From contig JALGPY010000010.1 in assembly GCA_023055425.1 (NCBI GenBank), forward strand, positions 19,689,363 through 19,753,362: 64,000 nucleotides of DNA. The letters run 5' to 3'. Below are positions 11,165 to 23,255 of this stretch, piece by piece. The notes under the pieces are model-generated. The model was not told the DNA's origin and made no database searches. It saw only the letters and a list, made by a program, of their open reading frames with translations. Origin of the DNA: Linanthus parryae. Lineage: Eukaryota > Streptophyta > Magnoliopsida > Ericales > Polemoniaceae. The position numbers and the translations under genes were made by a program. Each line of letters starts with the position of its first letter. Within the stretch, counting starts at the first letter, position 1.

Positions 11165-11740
11165 CCTATCCGCCGTGATAGCAGCCTATGCGAATATGAT
11201 CTTAAGTGATCTCCAAGACTATCTGCCGTGATAGCAGCCTATGCGAATACGATCTTAAGTGATCTTTTAAAGCCTATCCGCCACGATAGCAGCCTATGCG
11301 AATACGATCCTAAGCGATCTTTTAAAGCCTATCTGCCACGATAGCAGCCTATGCGAATACGATCCTAAGCGATCTTTTAAAGCCTATCTGCCACGATAGC
11401 AGCCTATACGAGTATGATCTTAAGTGATCTTTTAAGCCTATTTGCCATGATAGCAGCCTATGCGAACATGATCTTAAATGATCTTTCAAGCCTATCTGCC
11501 ACGATAGCAGCACTACACAAATGCGATCTCAAAATGATCCTTAAGTCTATCTGCCATGATAGCAGCATTATGTAAAATGATCTTAGGTGATCTATAGAAG
11601 CCTATCTGCCGAGATAGCACCCGTACTTGAGTCTAACCTTAAGTAAATCTCAAGCTTATCTGCCAAGATGGCAAAGCTACGCAAATACGATCTTGAACGA
11701 TCTAAAATCTTATCTGCGAATCTATCCGACGGATAGCAAA
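11165..11740. repeat. 55-bp tandem repeat array, about ten copies
   Basis: Units of the form CCTATCTGCCACGATAGCAG, then CCTATGCGAATACGATC, then TAAGTGATCTTTTAAAG repeat head to tail. Copies 2-6 are very alike and the last ones diverge. Each unit holds a small hairpin (CTATC, six bases, GATAG) and a GATC...GATC dyad. Tandem arrays in the region between pol and the 3' LTR are known in Tat/Ogre elements and can seed satellites. Confidence 0.85.
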
Positions 11741-12687
11741 TCATAGCAACAATGCAAAGTGCGAATACAACGCTACAAAAAGGCGAAATCTGCCGACACA
11801 CATGCGAAATTGTAATTTGTTGAAACAAAGACAGCAAGTCATACAAAGCGATTAATCATTATGAGTCAAAATGATGTACAATTTATCTGTCTAGATAGCA
11901 GCTTACAAGCGGAAAAGCTCAAAACAGAGCTAGTTACATAGCCAACATGGCTTACAATGCATATAAATAGTAACTTACAAGCGAAAGTTACACATTGGGG
12001 GAATCCTAACTGAAAAAGGATCGGCCTAACGGTCCCAGCAGAAGCTATGCGATACAACGATATGCGACCAAAGATCTGTAGCAAGTAGGGTGTTCTTATA
12101 AAAAGAACAGCCCGCCATGTCTACAAGACCTATGCGACGCTATGTTCAAGATCCCAGGATCTGACAAGGCCTCTGTCTGATCAACACCCCAAGAGACGTG
12201 CCTGAGGAACCACCTGTTCCGGCGTAGAACAGGCAAGCAGCAACTCTTAGGGCAAGAGGCTCCTTGTCCACGGAGACGAGCACAATGGCTCGCCACCCTG
12301 AGCTCAAGAACGTGGTGACGAATGATCAACCTCCGGGCAAGCTAGAGGAGAAATCCAACGTTCATTATGAACCGGTAAAGAGGCCAGTACGGTGCTGCAC
12401 CTCGCCGGGAGGCGACCGAAAACATGACCTGCAAACATAATAGACAAAGAAAATTCTTCGAGCAAACATGAGGTATTCTCTGCATTTTCTTTATGATAGT
12501 TATAAAGATCAATAAGCCTTGTAAGGCAGATCTTGGAAGCTATTTCTATGGCACAAAGCACAAACTCAGGTTTCACAACTTGAAGCTGCCATGAATCAAC
12601 GAAAGATAAGCGTTGAAGCCAACAGTCGTAAGGACTCACGGCAAGCCACATTGTGGGATGAAGAACCCAAATAGCAAAAGGCAGGGT

Positions 12688-12694
12688 TTATATA
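12688..12694 (-). promoter_or_regulatory. TATA-like site, minus strand
   Basis: Minus strand reads GGTCTATATAAACCC. It stands upstream of short minus-strand frames, but no gene downstream is recognised, and TATATA is nearly symmetric, so the direction is uncertain. Confidence 0.3.
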
Positions 12695-13082
12695 GACCCT
12701 GTTGAGACTCTTCAGTTGCTTAGATGAGTCATCAAAACTTGAAAAAGGGTAAGAATCAATCACTTACGCCTTGAAAAGAGGTAACAATCAATTACCCTAC
12801 TAAAGGCTACGACGATTCGGTTGCGTATCCTAATTAATGACGGATGGTCATGATACGGACGAACTTCCCAAGGAAAGCGTGCTTATCTAATAAGCAATTA
12901 GCGCGAAGATCAAGGCAGAATATCAATAGCTGACGTCATAATTGATACGCACAGAGATATTCGAGCAAATCCCGGGAAGGGAAAAACTGGCATTCAAATT
13001 CTTTTTGAAAAAAAGGGGGGAGAAACCCTAGCAACATTACAGTAATGTTTTAGCATTTTTCTCGACACAGATTTGCTACTTT

Positions 13083-13558
13083 TCAAAATAAGCCTTTGAC
13101 CAGGGAGTCATTAGGAGTAAACTGACGTGACAGATTTTCCACTTGCTCCACTTCTTGCTTCAATTGCTTATATTTGGCGTTCATCTCATGGAAGAGCTTC
13201 ACAGCCTCTTCAGTCTTCTGCTTTTTCTGCTCCACCTTCTGCTCCTCAGCTGCGAGGTTATGGTAGCCGCGCTTCAAATTCACGGCCGCGCGAATCTGGG
13301 TAACTCTTTTGACAAGATACACAAAGCCTAGCTTGCCTTGAACTTTGGCGAGAAGGTTTTGACACATGCCAAAAAGCAACTCCGCGTTCTGAGGAGAAAT
13401 GGTCACAGGTGTGGCTGCAGATAGCTGTTCCAAAATCCATATGGCTTCAGTCAAAAATAGTCTCCTGTCGAAGGGCCCTATCTCCAGAGACCTCACAAAT
13501 GATTGAGAGTAGGAGAGGCGCATCCGAACTAGCCAGTATACATCAGCTTGCTTCAATC
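13083..13558 (-). CDS. Antisense PMD gene, exon 5 (coiled-coil C-terminus)
   Basis: Begins after acceptor CATTGCTTAG and ends at TGA or equivalent stop at 13083. Open throughout. The last third is strongly charged (EEQKVEQKKQKTEEAVK) with heptad-like spacing, suggesting a coiled coil. It joins exon 4 in phase (G|GA). Confidence 0.75.
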
Positions 13559-13637
13559 CTAAGCAATGATAAACCAAGTTAGACTATCAAACTTGTAAAT
13601 GGAGAAAGCGAGATGCGAATAACAGATCACTACATAC

Positions 13638-14123
13638 CAGTTCCTTCAAGGATCTCGCGCAAAGAAGGAATGCGCATTGCTGGGGCAGCTGGAGGCTGTC
13701 CTCGCTCCATTGCCCTTCTATCAGCTGCGAGCTCTAACTCTTCATAGTTGGTAGGAAGATTATAAGCCGCACCAGGTGCGACTGCAGCCCCGACCTGCGA
13801 ACTCCAAAAGTTCCACGCATGAAGAGTTGTCGCAGGCTCAGTCATTTCCGGAGGCATAGCAGCGGTAGAATTTGCAGCTTGATCAGGAACGCCTTCAGGT
13901 GCATCAGCAGCGTCTGTTTCTGTTTCCACAGCACCAGAATGGGCATCTTCCTCCATCAACACGGTGTCAGTTTCAACATCAGCAGAAACTTCAATGATGT
14001 CCTCGAAGGGCTCTCCCGCATATTCAGCAGCTGCGACGGGCTTCTCAGTATGAGAACTCGACACCGGGACATAGGATGCAGAAGGTTGACTCCTTTGTTC
14101 CAACATGGCTTCATCAGCGTTGC
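13638..14123 (-). CDS. Antisense PMD gene, exon 4
   Basis: Acceptor TTGTATCGCAG before 14123 and donor GTATGTAG after 13638. The 162 codons are open, Ala/Glu/Pro-rich and acidic, probably disordered, ending IPSLREILEGTG. Phase matches both neighbours. Confidence 0.75.
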
Positions 14124-14381
14124 CTGCGATACAAAGTACGATGATGTGAGGTAACTTGTGCTGCATAATATTTTATCTTTAGTAAGCTAAGAGCGAGCAC
14201 CTCCACACGAGGGTGGGATTGCAGTATCTTCGTCATATGCTAAGGACGCGCAACCTTGCCCTATTAATGTATCTTCATTAAGCATATCTTTAAGGTGAGC
14301 GTGACTTGGGGTGCGAAGAAACCAGTCATGATTATGTTTGGGTTACTCAGCCTAGTTCACAAATGTTGTTCAAATGATTAC

Positions 14382-14781
14382 CTGAAGGTTCACCGCACTT
14401 GCCTACTAGCCAGCGGCGAATGTCAGCTTTCGACAAGCCGTGCTTTAACGCACCAACAATCACATCTCGGTAAGTTACCGCAAGATTAAAAATCTCACAT
14501 TCGTTACCGCCTGCGAGTTCTTCAAAATCTGCTTGGACTTGATCCAGAGTAGTCGCATCCTCTTCTTCAGCCGCTTCATCCTCATCAACTTGAGGAACCA
14601 CCTCTTCGGGAAGCACATCTTCCTTATTAGTTGGACGCACTAAGTCGTCGACGTGTTGTTCTTCTAGGCTCCTTTTCTTCACGCGTTCGAGCTCCTCTTC
14701 TTCTCGCTTTCTTCTTCTTTCGGCAGCCTCCGCAGCTGTTCTCCTGGACTCGGCAAGAATGTCCTCGCTTATGGTTTCGTT
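14382..14781 (-). CDS. Antisense PMD gene, second part of exon 3
   Basis: Continues in frame from 23111-23181 once the copia element and one TSD copy are set aside. It contains a basic/acidic helix (ERRRKREEEELERVKK), an acidic run, and a folded-looking end (DIRRWLVGKCGEPSG). Donor GTAATC follows. Confidence 0.75.
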
Positions 14782-14786
14782 GGAAA

Positions 14787-16213
14787 TGTTGGGTTTTGAC
14801 GTAGGTAACGCAGCGGAAGAACAAAAATTTAATCCTACTCAAAGTCCACCAAGGATCACAAGAAGAGACATCATAACATGATTAGGTTCATAGAAGATGT
14901 GTACCTTTTGATCTGTGAGATCACACGAAGAATGATGTCCTCGTCTCTACGGTTGATCCATGTCAAGAGGTGAGATATAGATTCTTCCTTCAAACAAGTG
15001 CTAGCTTGAACCCGGAGGAAGAGGGAAGAAGATCAAAGCAACAAGGCACAAAAGGGGGGTTCAGGCCTCCTTTTGCCGTCGGGTAGAGGGGGCGGACGGG
15101 GCTAGGTCTCGGCCTAGCTCTTGTCTTGCTCTCTCTTTTGCTCTCTCCCACTCCTTATGTTATGTCTAATAACTATCTTGTGGGAAGGAAGCTAGAGCCT
15201 CTTATATATATACTCCAACAACTCCTTGTTGTTTCCATGTTAGAGTTTCCTTGTTCTAGTAAGACTAGAACTATTCCCTTCCTTGCAAATTAGTCCTACT
15301 AAGTTTGCAAGGTGTTGCACAATGATCCTTCTATTAATTAATCTATATTAATTAATCCCAAATCTAGCTCTACTCTATTTGACGTGTGACCCCATAGGTT
15401 TCTATATAGTTGGTAGTAACTATTACTAACATGGAGCGGTGTCTAGCAACACATCCATGCCACCCAACCCATAGAAATAGTCAGTGATCCCGACAAACCT
15501 TTGTGCCCAATATGTCATATTGCATTATCCCTTTGTCTCCATATCCGGATTGGACACGAGACATATATAGTCACACTCGTATATCCAATCCATAGTTCCT
15601 CGATCCTGGGAATATGCTTATACTCGCAGATAACATTAATATCTCTATATTAATTTATCTGAGTCTGGCTAGACATTCAATAAGCCTCATCCCTCGAGTG
15701 GCCATGGATATTTACCCCCATTATGTGGGAGGGACAAATCCTATCTACATCACTACGATCTCTAAGCTTGCTTCCTATCACGCTCGATAGCCACCTTTAT
15801 GATTACCCAGTTACGGTGTAACGTTTGATAACATCAAAGCGCAATATTTCACAACTAGAGTATCACGTGACTTCAAGTCCAAGGATTGCAATAATATTAG
15901 CACTACGAAAAGCGATTGTGACTTCACATAATCTAACGTATCCTTTTCGTCGTGGGTCAATCCAGTATGCCATTACACTTAATGCATACCCATGTGTTAG
16001 ACTTGATATCTCCATATCAATCTACCCACATACTAGTCTATATTTGATTGTCCTATTAATCAATATAATAGACTAGGGATATTTAAGATAAATAACACAT
16101 TTTATCTAAGGACTTCATTATATTAAATATCGCAATAAATAATAAATGAATATTCTAGCCAAAACATTGTTCATACTAACTCTACGATTGCCTCTAGGGC
16201 ATCTATTCCAACA
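14787..16213 (-). repeat. 3' LTR of copia copy 1
   Basis: 1427 bp with TG...CA ends, near-identical to 21686-23110, adjoining TSD GGAAA on its outer side and a polypurine tract on its inner side. Confidence 0.95.
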
Positions 16214-16224
16214 GTCTCCCACTT
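16214..16224 (-). other. Polypurine tract of copia copy 1
   Basis: Minus strand AAGTGGGAGAC directly precedes the 3' LTR; plus-strand DNA synthesis would be primed here. Confidence 0.85.
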
Positions 16225-16227
16225 GCA

Positions 16228-16973
16228 CTAGAGCCAATCTGGCGCATCTCGTATGCCTATAGATTTGGCGTTCCCTTCATGCTTTCGCTGCGCAAGAGGT
16301 TTCGTGAGCGGATCTGACACGTTGTCATCCGTCGGAATCTTGCACATCTTCACAAATAAGATGGAATCTCCTAAGTACATGCTTTGACTTTTGGTGCGAT
16401 CTTGGTTCCTTCGCCTGTGCGATTGCCCCAGAGTTGTCACAGTACAACTCTATGGGATCCACTATGCTAGGGACCACACCGAGCTCAGCGATAAACTTCT
16501 TTATCCATACTGCCTCTTTCGCCGCTTCCGCAGCAGCAATGTACTCAGCTTCTCCAGCTTACAGCTCCTCCATTCAGGCAAAACACGTATCCAGACTGCG
16601 ATCTGTAGTCATCCTTGTCGGTTTGGAATCTTGCGTCAGTGTAACCCTTTACACTTAGCTCTTCCATACCTCCAAATATCAAGAATACATCCTTAGTTCT
16701 TCTCAAGTACTTTAGGATGTTCTTGACAGCAATCCAGTGACTCTCACCTGGATTGGACTGGTATCTGCTCACCATACTCAACGCGTACGATACGTCTGGT
16801 CTAGTACATAGCATGGCGTACATGATGGATCCTATGGCCGAAGCATAGGGTATCCTTCTCATGCGGTCCTTCTCCATCTCATTGGAGGGACATTCATTCT
16901 TGGAAAGAGTGACTCCATGTGACATGGGCAAGAATCCCTTCTTGGAATCTTGCATGTTGAACCTCTTCAACAC
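16228..16973 (-). pseudogene. RNase H part of copia copy 1 pol
   Basis: Contains KKGFLPMSHGV, RPDVSYALSMVSRYQSNPG, the RNase H start GYTDA, ELYCDNSGAIAQAKEPRSH and the usual last residues RDAPDWL. Compared with copia copy 2 (47649-48134), about 38 bp are missing after GGAVSW and about 22 bp near 16355, so the domain is out of frame. It would degrade RNA in RNA:DNA hybrids. Confidence 0.85.
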
Positions 16974-17006
16974 CTTGTCAATATATGTACTCTGACTCAG
17001 GCCAAG

Positions 17007-17895
17007 TTACCTTCTAGATCTATCTCTATAGATCTTTATACCAAGTATATAGGCTGCATCTCCTAAGTCTTTCATCGCAAAGCACTTTCCTAGCCAATCT
17101 TTAACAGATTGCAGAGTAGGAATATCATTGCCAATGATTAGTATGTCATCCACATACAAGACCAGAAATACTACAGAGCTCCCACTAACCTTCTTGTAAA
17201 CACAAGGCTCATCTTCGTTCTTGATGAAGCCAAACTCTTTAACCGCGTCATCAAAACGTCGATTCCAGTTCCTAGAAGCTTGCTTTTCCATAAATGGACC
17301 TTTGCAGCTTACAGACTTTATTGGCATTCTCTGGATCCTCAAAACCCTCTGGTTGTGTCATGTACACATCCTCAAGGAGGTTCCCATAAAGGAACGCAGT
17401 TTTGACATCCATTTGCCAAATCTCATAGTCGTAGTATGCTGCAACAGCAAGTAAGATTCGAATGGATTTAGTCATGGCGACCGGTGAAAAGGTCTCATCA
17501 TAGTCAATACCATGAATTTGTCTATAACCTTTGGCCACCAATCGGCCCTTATAGGCAACTACTTTGCCATCCATGTCGGTCTTCTTCTTGAAGACCCACT
17601 TGCACCCTATGGGTCGAGCCCCTTCGGGTGGTTCCACCAAAGTCCACACTTTATTGGTGTACATGGAATCCATTTCGGATCTCATGGCTTCTAGCCACTT
17701 CTTAGAGTCTGGGCCACTCATGGCTTCTCCATGGGTTGCAGGCTCATCTTCTATGAGTGGTACGTCATCGGGCTCAGTCACGAGAAGTCCATACCTCTCT
17801 GGCTCATGACGCACTCTTCCTGATCTACGGAGTTCCTGTGTTACCTGAACAGGTTCTTCCACAACTTCTTGTGGTTCCTGTTCATGTTCCATCAT
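17007..17895 (-). pseudogene. Reverse transcriptase of copia copy 1
   Basis: From about 17700 it shows SMYTNKVWTLVEPPEGARP, CKWVFKKKTDMDG, the motif QMDVKTAFLYGNL and the active site YVDDILIIGND. A two-base loss after SIYG (near 17290) shifts the frame, and a TAA at about 17023-17025 stands where related copies have Leu (RR*LGLSQS). Confidence 0.9.
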
Positions 17896-17907
17896 TGGTT
17901 CAGTGGT

Positions 17908-20081
17908 TTATGGTTCATGAATCTCTTCAAGTTCTACAACCCTCCCACTTGCTTCTTTAGAGACTAATTCTCTTTCTAGAAACACGCCGGTCCGAGCAAC
18001 GAATACTTTATTCTCGGTAGGGTTATAGAAGTAATATCCTTTAGTCTCCTTAGGATATCCCACAAACTTACACTTATCCGCTTTAGGCCCGAGCTTGTCT
18101 GTTTGTAAACGCTTTACATAGACGTCGCAGCCCCAAATCTTCATAAACGACACTATGGGACGCTTCCCAGTCCATATCTCATATGGCGTCTTCATGACTG
18201 ATTTGGATGGAACACGGTTAATGGTAAAAGCTGCCGTCATTAGAGCATGTCCCCAAAAGGATATCGGAAGATCTGTTTGAGACATCATAGATCGCACCAT
18301 ATCTAATAGAGTGCGATTCCTCCTCTCAGATAAACCATTTCATTGTGGTGTTCCGGGTGGAGTGAGCTGGGATACTATCCCACACTCTCTAAGATACTCA
18401 TAAAACTCTTGGCTTAAGTATTCTCCTCCACGATCCGATCGTAGAGCCTTAATACTTTTGCCAAGTTGCTTCTCTACTTCATTCTTGAATTCCTTGAACA
18501 ATTCAAAGGATTCAGATTTGGCCTTCATAAGGTATACAAATCCATATCTACTTAAATCATCAGTAAATGTGATGAAGTAGGTATGACCACCTCTGGCAGG
18601 CGTGGGGAATGGTCCGCATACATCAGTATGTATGAGTCCCAATAACTCACTAGTCCGCTCGCCTTTCTTATTGAAAGGGGACTTTGTCATTTTTCCTAAT
18701 AAACAAGATTCACATGTCTCATATGATTCCAAATCAAATGAGTCTAGAAGTCCATCCTTCTGGAGTCTAGATATGCGTTTCTCATTTATATGGCCTAAAC
18801 GACAGTGCCATAGATATGTAGGATTTAAATCATTAGTTTTAATCCTTTTAGTATTTATGTTATAGATTGGATTATTTAGATCAAGGATATACAATCCATT
18901 AGACAAATGCGCACTACAATAGTGCATACTATCAAAATAAATGGAGCAACACTTGTCCTTTATTGAAATAGAAAAACCTTTCTCGTCCAAACAAGAAACG
19001 GAAATAATGTTTCTTCTCATAGCAGGCACATAAAAGCAATTGGCTAATTCTAAAATAAGTCCAGAAGGCAAAGATAGCTCATAAACGCCTACAGCTAATG
19101 CAGCAACCTTTGCTCCATTCCCGACGCGCAAGTCTATCTCCCCTTTTTGCAATCTTCTACTTCTTTTCAAATCCTGCACATTACGACAAATGTGAGAACC
19201 ACATCCGGTATCCAATACCCAGGATGATGAAATAGAGAGATTGATTTCTATAACATAAATACCTGGTGGTGGTGGAATCATTATTCCAAGCTTCTTATCC
19301 TCCAGATATTTAGGGCAGTTCCTCCTCCAGTGACCCGGCTGGCTGCAGTAGTGACTCTCACCTTTAGCCACGCCTCCACTAGGCTTTAGGGCTTCCTTGG
19401 ATTTCGCAACTTTCTTGCGTTTTCCTTTTGAAGTAGATGCAACTGACTTGCCCTTCTTCTTGTGTACCATCATTATGGCTTTGCCCTTGCCTTTATTGAT
19501 GCTTTGCTCAGCTTTCTTTAGCATGTTCAATAAGTCTGGCAAAGACTTGTTGATCTCATTCATATTATAGTTCATAATGAACTGATTATAACTGTCAGGC
19601 AACGATTGCAAGACGAGATCAGTCACCAAGTCCTGGCCGAGTGGGAACCCCAGTCTCTCAAGGTTCTCTATGTACCCGATCATTCGGAGTACATGAGGGC
19701 CTACTGGATTCCCCTCTGCAAGACTGCTTTTGAACAATGCTTTAGACACCTCATAGCGCTCATGCCTTGCCTGTTCCTGAAACAATTGTTTCAAGTGTCT
19801 GATCATATCATAGGCTTCCATGTTCTCGTGTTGCTTCTGAAGCTCACCAGTCATGGTGCAAAGAATGAGGCAAGTCACGTCATTAGAATCATCAATATGT
19901 TTCTGACGTGCCCTTACTTCCGCTAGTAGAGACTCATCTTGTGGTGGGTCTGGAATCTGAGTGTCCAAGACGTACAGACAATCCTCAAGTTTCTGTACCA
20001 GTCAAGGAAATTTGTTCCAGACAATTTATCCTTCTCAAGGACAGATCATAGGGATGAATTCGATGCGTTGTTGTTTGCCAT
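17908..20081 (-). pseudogene. gag, protease and integrase of copia copy 1
   Basis: The first ATG at 20081 is followed by a stop and a small frameshift near 19970. From 19968 a frame of 542 codons carries the UBN2-type gag (FLNQFIMNYNM-like region), a zinc knuckle whose first Cys lies in HYCSQPGHWRRNC, the protease motif WVLDTGCGSHIC, a GAG_pre-integrase HCRLGHIN and the integrase core (HTDVCGPF, FTDDLSRYGFVYLM, LRSDRGGEY). TGA at 18337-18339 replaces the Trp codon of PPGTPQW. The C-terminal part continues (SFWGHALMTAAFTINRVPSK) to a TAA at 17908-17910. Confidence 0.9.
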
Positions 20082-21672
20082 TTGGAATTCTACAAAACGA
20101 GAAATATGCAATTTAGTATTTTTGAACAATTTGACTATATTTAACAATGGCTAGATCATCAAATATAGCTCCCACTATTTTTTTCGGATTAATAGCCCTC
20201 ACTATTAAAGCGGAAAATATCATTATACTTTCTAGTGGGTCCAAGATCCCTTTTTCACTTCTTCTTGAGCTTGCTTTGGCAAGTCACCCAAGAATTGGTT
20301 ATTTAGGTAGGAACCATTCCAATTGCATCCCATGCAACTCTTGGTCCAATTAGGCGAATAAATTCCTTTTATTCTTTATCCAATGGATAACTCCTAATTG
20401 TCATGCCTCTAAGCTCATCAATCCAATTGACTCTTGCCTAGTTGCGTCCAACCTCTTGTTTTCAACATACACACATTACTAGCTTGCGTCGCCCGCAACA
20501 CACCATGGAAAATTAAAATCGTCTTGCTTTGGCAAGCCCGAATTTTAATAGGCCATGATCATGAAGGGTGTTTTGGCAAGAGAAGGCAAAACACAATATT
20601 TATTTGAGGGATTTCTTTTAAGTTGTTTGGTTGATCTTATCAACATGGTCTACTTATTTGGATTGGGCCATCCACAATAAAAGACCAACCTTGTTTATTA
20701 TTATCTTGTTATCGTTTTGCTAGTAGCGTCATACATACAAAATAAATAACAAGGCATGAATAATAAACATCCACAAAACAAAAAAAATGTGGCATGGATA
20801 TGGCCCCTAGACTAATGATATTATCAAGCCAATGATAATATCTAATTTCCCTAAAGTGCCGAGCTCATCTCCATGTGCTCCACCATAGCTGCGCGCCTAG
20901 GGATGTCTCTTGGCTCCTTTGGTTCTCCGGTCTTCTTCTCCACGTTCTTGGCTATCATCTAAATATTTCTAATTCTAGCCTAACATCTAGAATAAATAAA
21001 TAACAAAAGCCTCACATGTCGAGGAGAAAAAGACGACTCGCAGGCCGTAAAAACTAATTAATTATTACATTAATTTGATCAGCTCGCAGGCCGTAAACCA
21101 AACCACAAAACAATAAACATCCACAATCCTAGGCCATATCCATCCACCGTGCAATAGAGCACATAATACAGTTAAAACCAATTTTAACGCGCTTGTTTAA
21201 GTTTAATGAAATTGGGTAACTAGGGTTTTACAACAGTCCAAAGGGCTCAAGCCAACACGTGGCCCGAACCCTAGGACCGCCGCACGCCTTGAGGCCCGCG
21301 GCCTTGCTTGGCGCGCAAGGGAGGGGCGTGCGGCTAGGGTTTTGGCCCTAGTCTCCTTCCCTCTTCCTTGTTGCCCAAGCAAGGTTGTTTCCTTATGGAT
21401 TTATTTCCATAACTTTGTTCCATAATTGAAAACCCCTTTTCAATCATGTGCCCATGAACCCTAATTTTTCAAGAACCCAATTATTCACATCCTATGTGAT
21501 TAAACTCACCAATTCTAACATCCAATGTTAAATTGGGTCTTGTTTAATTGAATCAAATTCAATTTTTTGCATCTACTATGCCAACTTTTCAGTTTTCGCG
21601 TAATAAACAATAATACGGTGTACGAACTGAAATCGTAAACACATAAGATCATGTTATGTTCTACGACCTGTG
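20082..21672 (-). other. 5' leader of copia copy 1
   Basis: About 1.6 kb between primer binding site and gag with no long frame. It contains two copies of GCTCGCAGGCCGTAAA-like text near 21040-21100. The same leader is seen at 63721-64000 in copy 2. Confidence 0.6.
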
Positions 21673-21684
21673 GCTCTGATACCA
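21673..21684 (-). other. Primer binding site of copia copy 1
   Basis: Minus strand TGGTATCAGAGC, complementary to the 3' end of initiator methionine tRNA, one base from the 5' LTR. Confidence 0.92.
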
Positions 21685-21685
21685 C

Positions 21686-23110
21686 TGTTGGGTTTTGACG
21701 TAGGTAACGCAGCGGAATAACAAAAATTTAATCCTACTCAAAGCCCACCAAGGATCACAGGAAGAGACATCATAACATGATTAGGGTCATAGAAGATGTG
21801 TACCTTTTGATCTGTGAGATCACACAAAGAATGATGTCCTCGTCTCTACAGTTGATCCACGTCTAGAGGTGAGATATAGATTCTTCCTTCAAACAAGTGC
21901 TAGCTTGAACCCGGAGGAAGAGGGAAGAAGATCAAAGCAACAAGGCACAAAAAGGGGGTTCGGGCCTCCTTTTGCCGTCGGGTAGAGGGGGCGGACGGGG
22001 CTAGGTCTCGGCCTAGATCTTGTCTTGTTCTCTCTTTTGCTCTCTCCCACTCCTTATGTTATGTCTAATAACTATCTTGTGGGAAGGAAGCTAGAGCCTC
22101 TTATATAAATACTCCAACAACTCCTTGTTGTTTCCATATTAGAGTTTCCTTGTTCTAGTAAGACTAGAACTATTCCCTTCCTTGCAAATTAGTCCTACTA
22201 AGTTTGCAAGGTGTTGCACTATGATCCTTCTATTAATTAATCTATATTAATTAATCCCAAATCTAGCTCTACTCTATTTGACGTGTGACCCCATAGGTTT
22301 CTATATAGTTGATAGTAACTATTACTAACATGGAGCGGTGTCTAGCAACACATCCATGCCACCCAACCCATAGAAATAGTCAGTGATCCCGACAAACCTT
22401 TGTGCCCAATATGTCATATTGCATTATCCCTTTGTCTCCATATCCGGATTAGACACGAGACATATATAGTCACACTCGTATATCCAATCCATAGTTCCTC
22501 GTTCCTGGGAATATGCTTATACTCGCAGATAACATTAATATCTCTATATTAATTTATCTTAGTCTGGCCAGACATTCAATAAGCCTCATCCCTCGAGTGG
22601 TCGTGGATATTTACCCCCATTATGTGGGAGGGACAAATCCTATCTACATCACTACGATCTCTAAGCTTGCTTCATATCACGCCCGATAGCCACCTTTATG
22701 ATTACCCAGTTACGGTGTAACGTTTGATAACATCAAAGCGCAATATTTCACAACTAGAGTATCTAGTGACTTCAAGTCGAAGGATTGCAATAATATTAGC
22801 AAAGAAAAGCGATTGTGACTTCACATAATCTAACATATCCTTTTCGTCGTGGGTCAATCCAGTATGCCATTTCTCCTAATGCATACCCATGTGTTAGACT
22901 TGATATCTCCATATCAATCTACCCACATACTAGTCTATATTTGATTTTCCTATTAATCAATATAATGGACTAGGGATATTTAAGATAAATAACACATTTT
23001 ATCTAAGAACTTCATTATATTAAATATCGCAATAAATAATAAATGAATATTCTAGCCAAAACATTGTTCATACTAAATCTACGATTGCCTCTAGGGCATC
23101 TATTCCAACA
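21686..23110 (-). repeat. 5' LTR of copia copy 1
   Basis: 1425 bp, TG...CA, adjoining the primer binding site inside and TSD GGAAA outside. Confidence 0.95.
22101..22110 (-). promoter_or_regulatory. TATA box in the copia 5' LTR
   Basis: Minus strand ATTTATATAA, about 1 kb into the LTR on the minus strand, the likely U3/R promoter. Confidence 0.55.
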
Positions 23111-23181
23111 GGAAACACCAGAATGAGAACCCCTCTTCTGCTTCTTGGCCAAAAGGCCACTGATGGTCTCATTATCATCAT
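23111..23181 (-). CDS. Antisense PMD gene, first part of exon 3
   Basis: Acceptor TTTCCTTGCAG precedes 23181. 71 bases are open, ending in the target GGAAA (TTTCC on this strand), where the copia element entered. The reading frame resumes exactly at 14781. Confidence 0.75.
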
Positions 23182-23255
23182 CTGCAAGGAAACAATTCGT
23201 TCAAGCAAGATTGTGAAGAGTTAAGATAATGAGAAGAGAAGTACGATTGAGATAC

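Larger units (their letters stand above)
10954..13082. other. Non-coding spacer behind pol
   Basis: No gene-like frame is seen on the plus strand. It contains paired CTCTCCCATATGAG motifs (11025-11080), the 55-bp tandem array (11165-11740), and a minus-strand TATA-like site at 12688-12694 followed by short minus-strand frames (12304-12651, 12096-12329) without recognised domains. Confidence 0.5.
14787..23110 (-). mobile_element. Ty1/copia retrotransposon (copy 1), 8.3 kb, inserted in the antisense PMD gene
   Basis: LTRs of about 1.43 kb (14787-16213, 21686-23110) begin TGTTGGGTTTTGACG and end ATTCCAACA. The TSD is GGAAA (14782-14786, 23111-23115). On the minus strand the order is 5' LTR, primer binding site, gag, protease, integrase, reverse transcriptase, RNase H, polypurine tract, 3' LTR, the copia order. 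The LTRs differ by few bases, and the element must be younger than the Tat-type element it lies in. All coding parts are broken. Size and LTR length resemble the Angela/Tork kind, but lineage was not tested. Confidence 0.95.

Noticed and set aside
11165..11740. Regular repeats that might be read as a CRISPR-like array
   Set aside because: Units are contiguous with no unique spacers, the setting is a plant retrotransposon, and such arrays are usual behind pol in Tat elements.
16228..16696. Plus-strand frames over the copia RNase H region
   Set aside because: They are shadows of the minus-strand pol, which has clear motifs.
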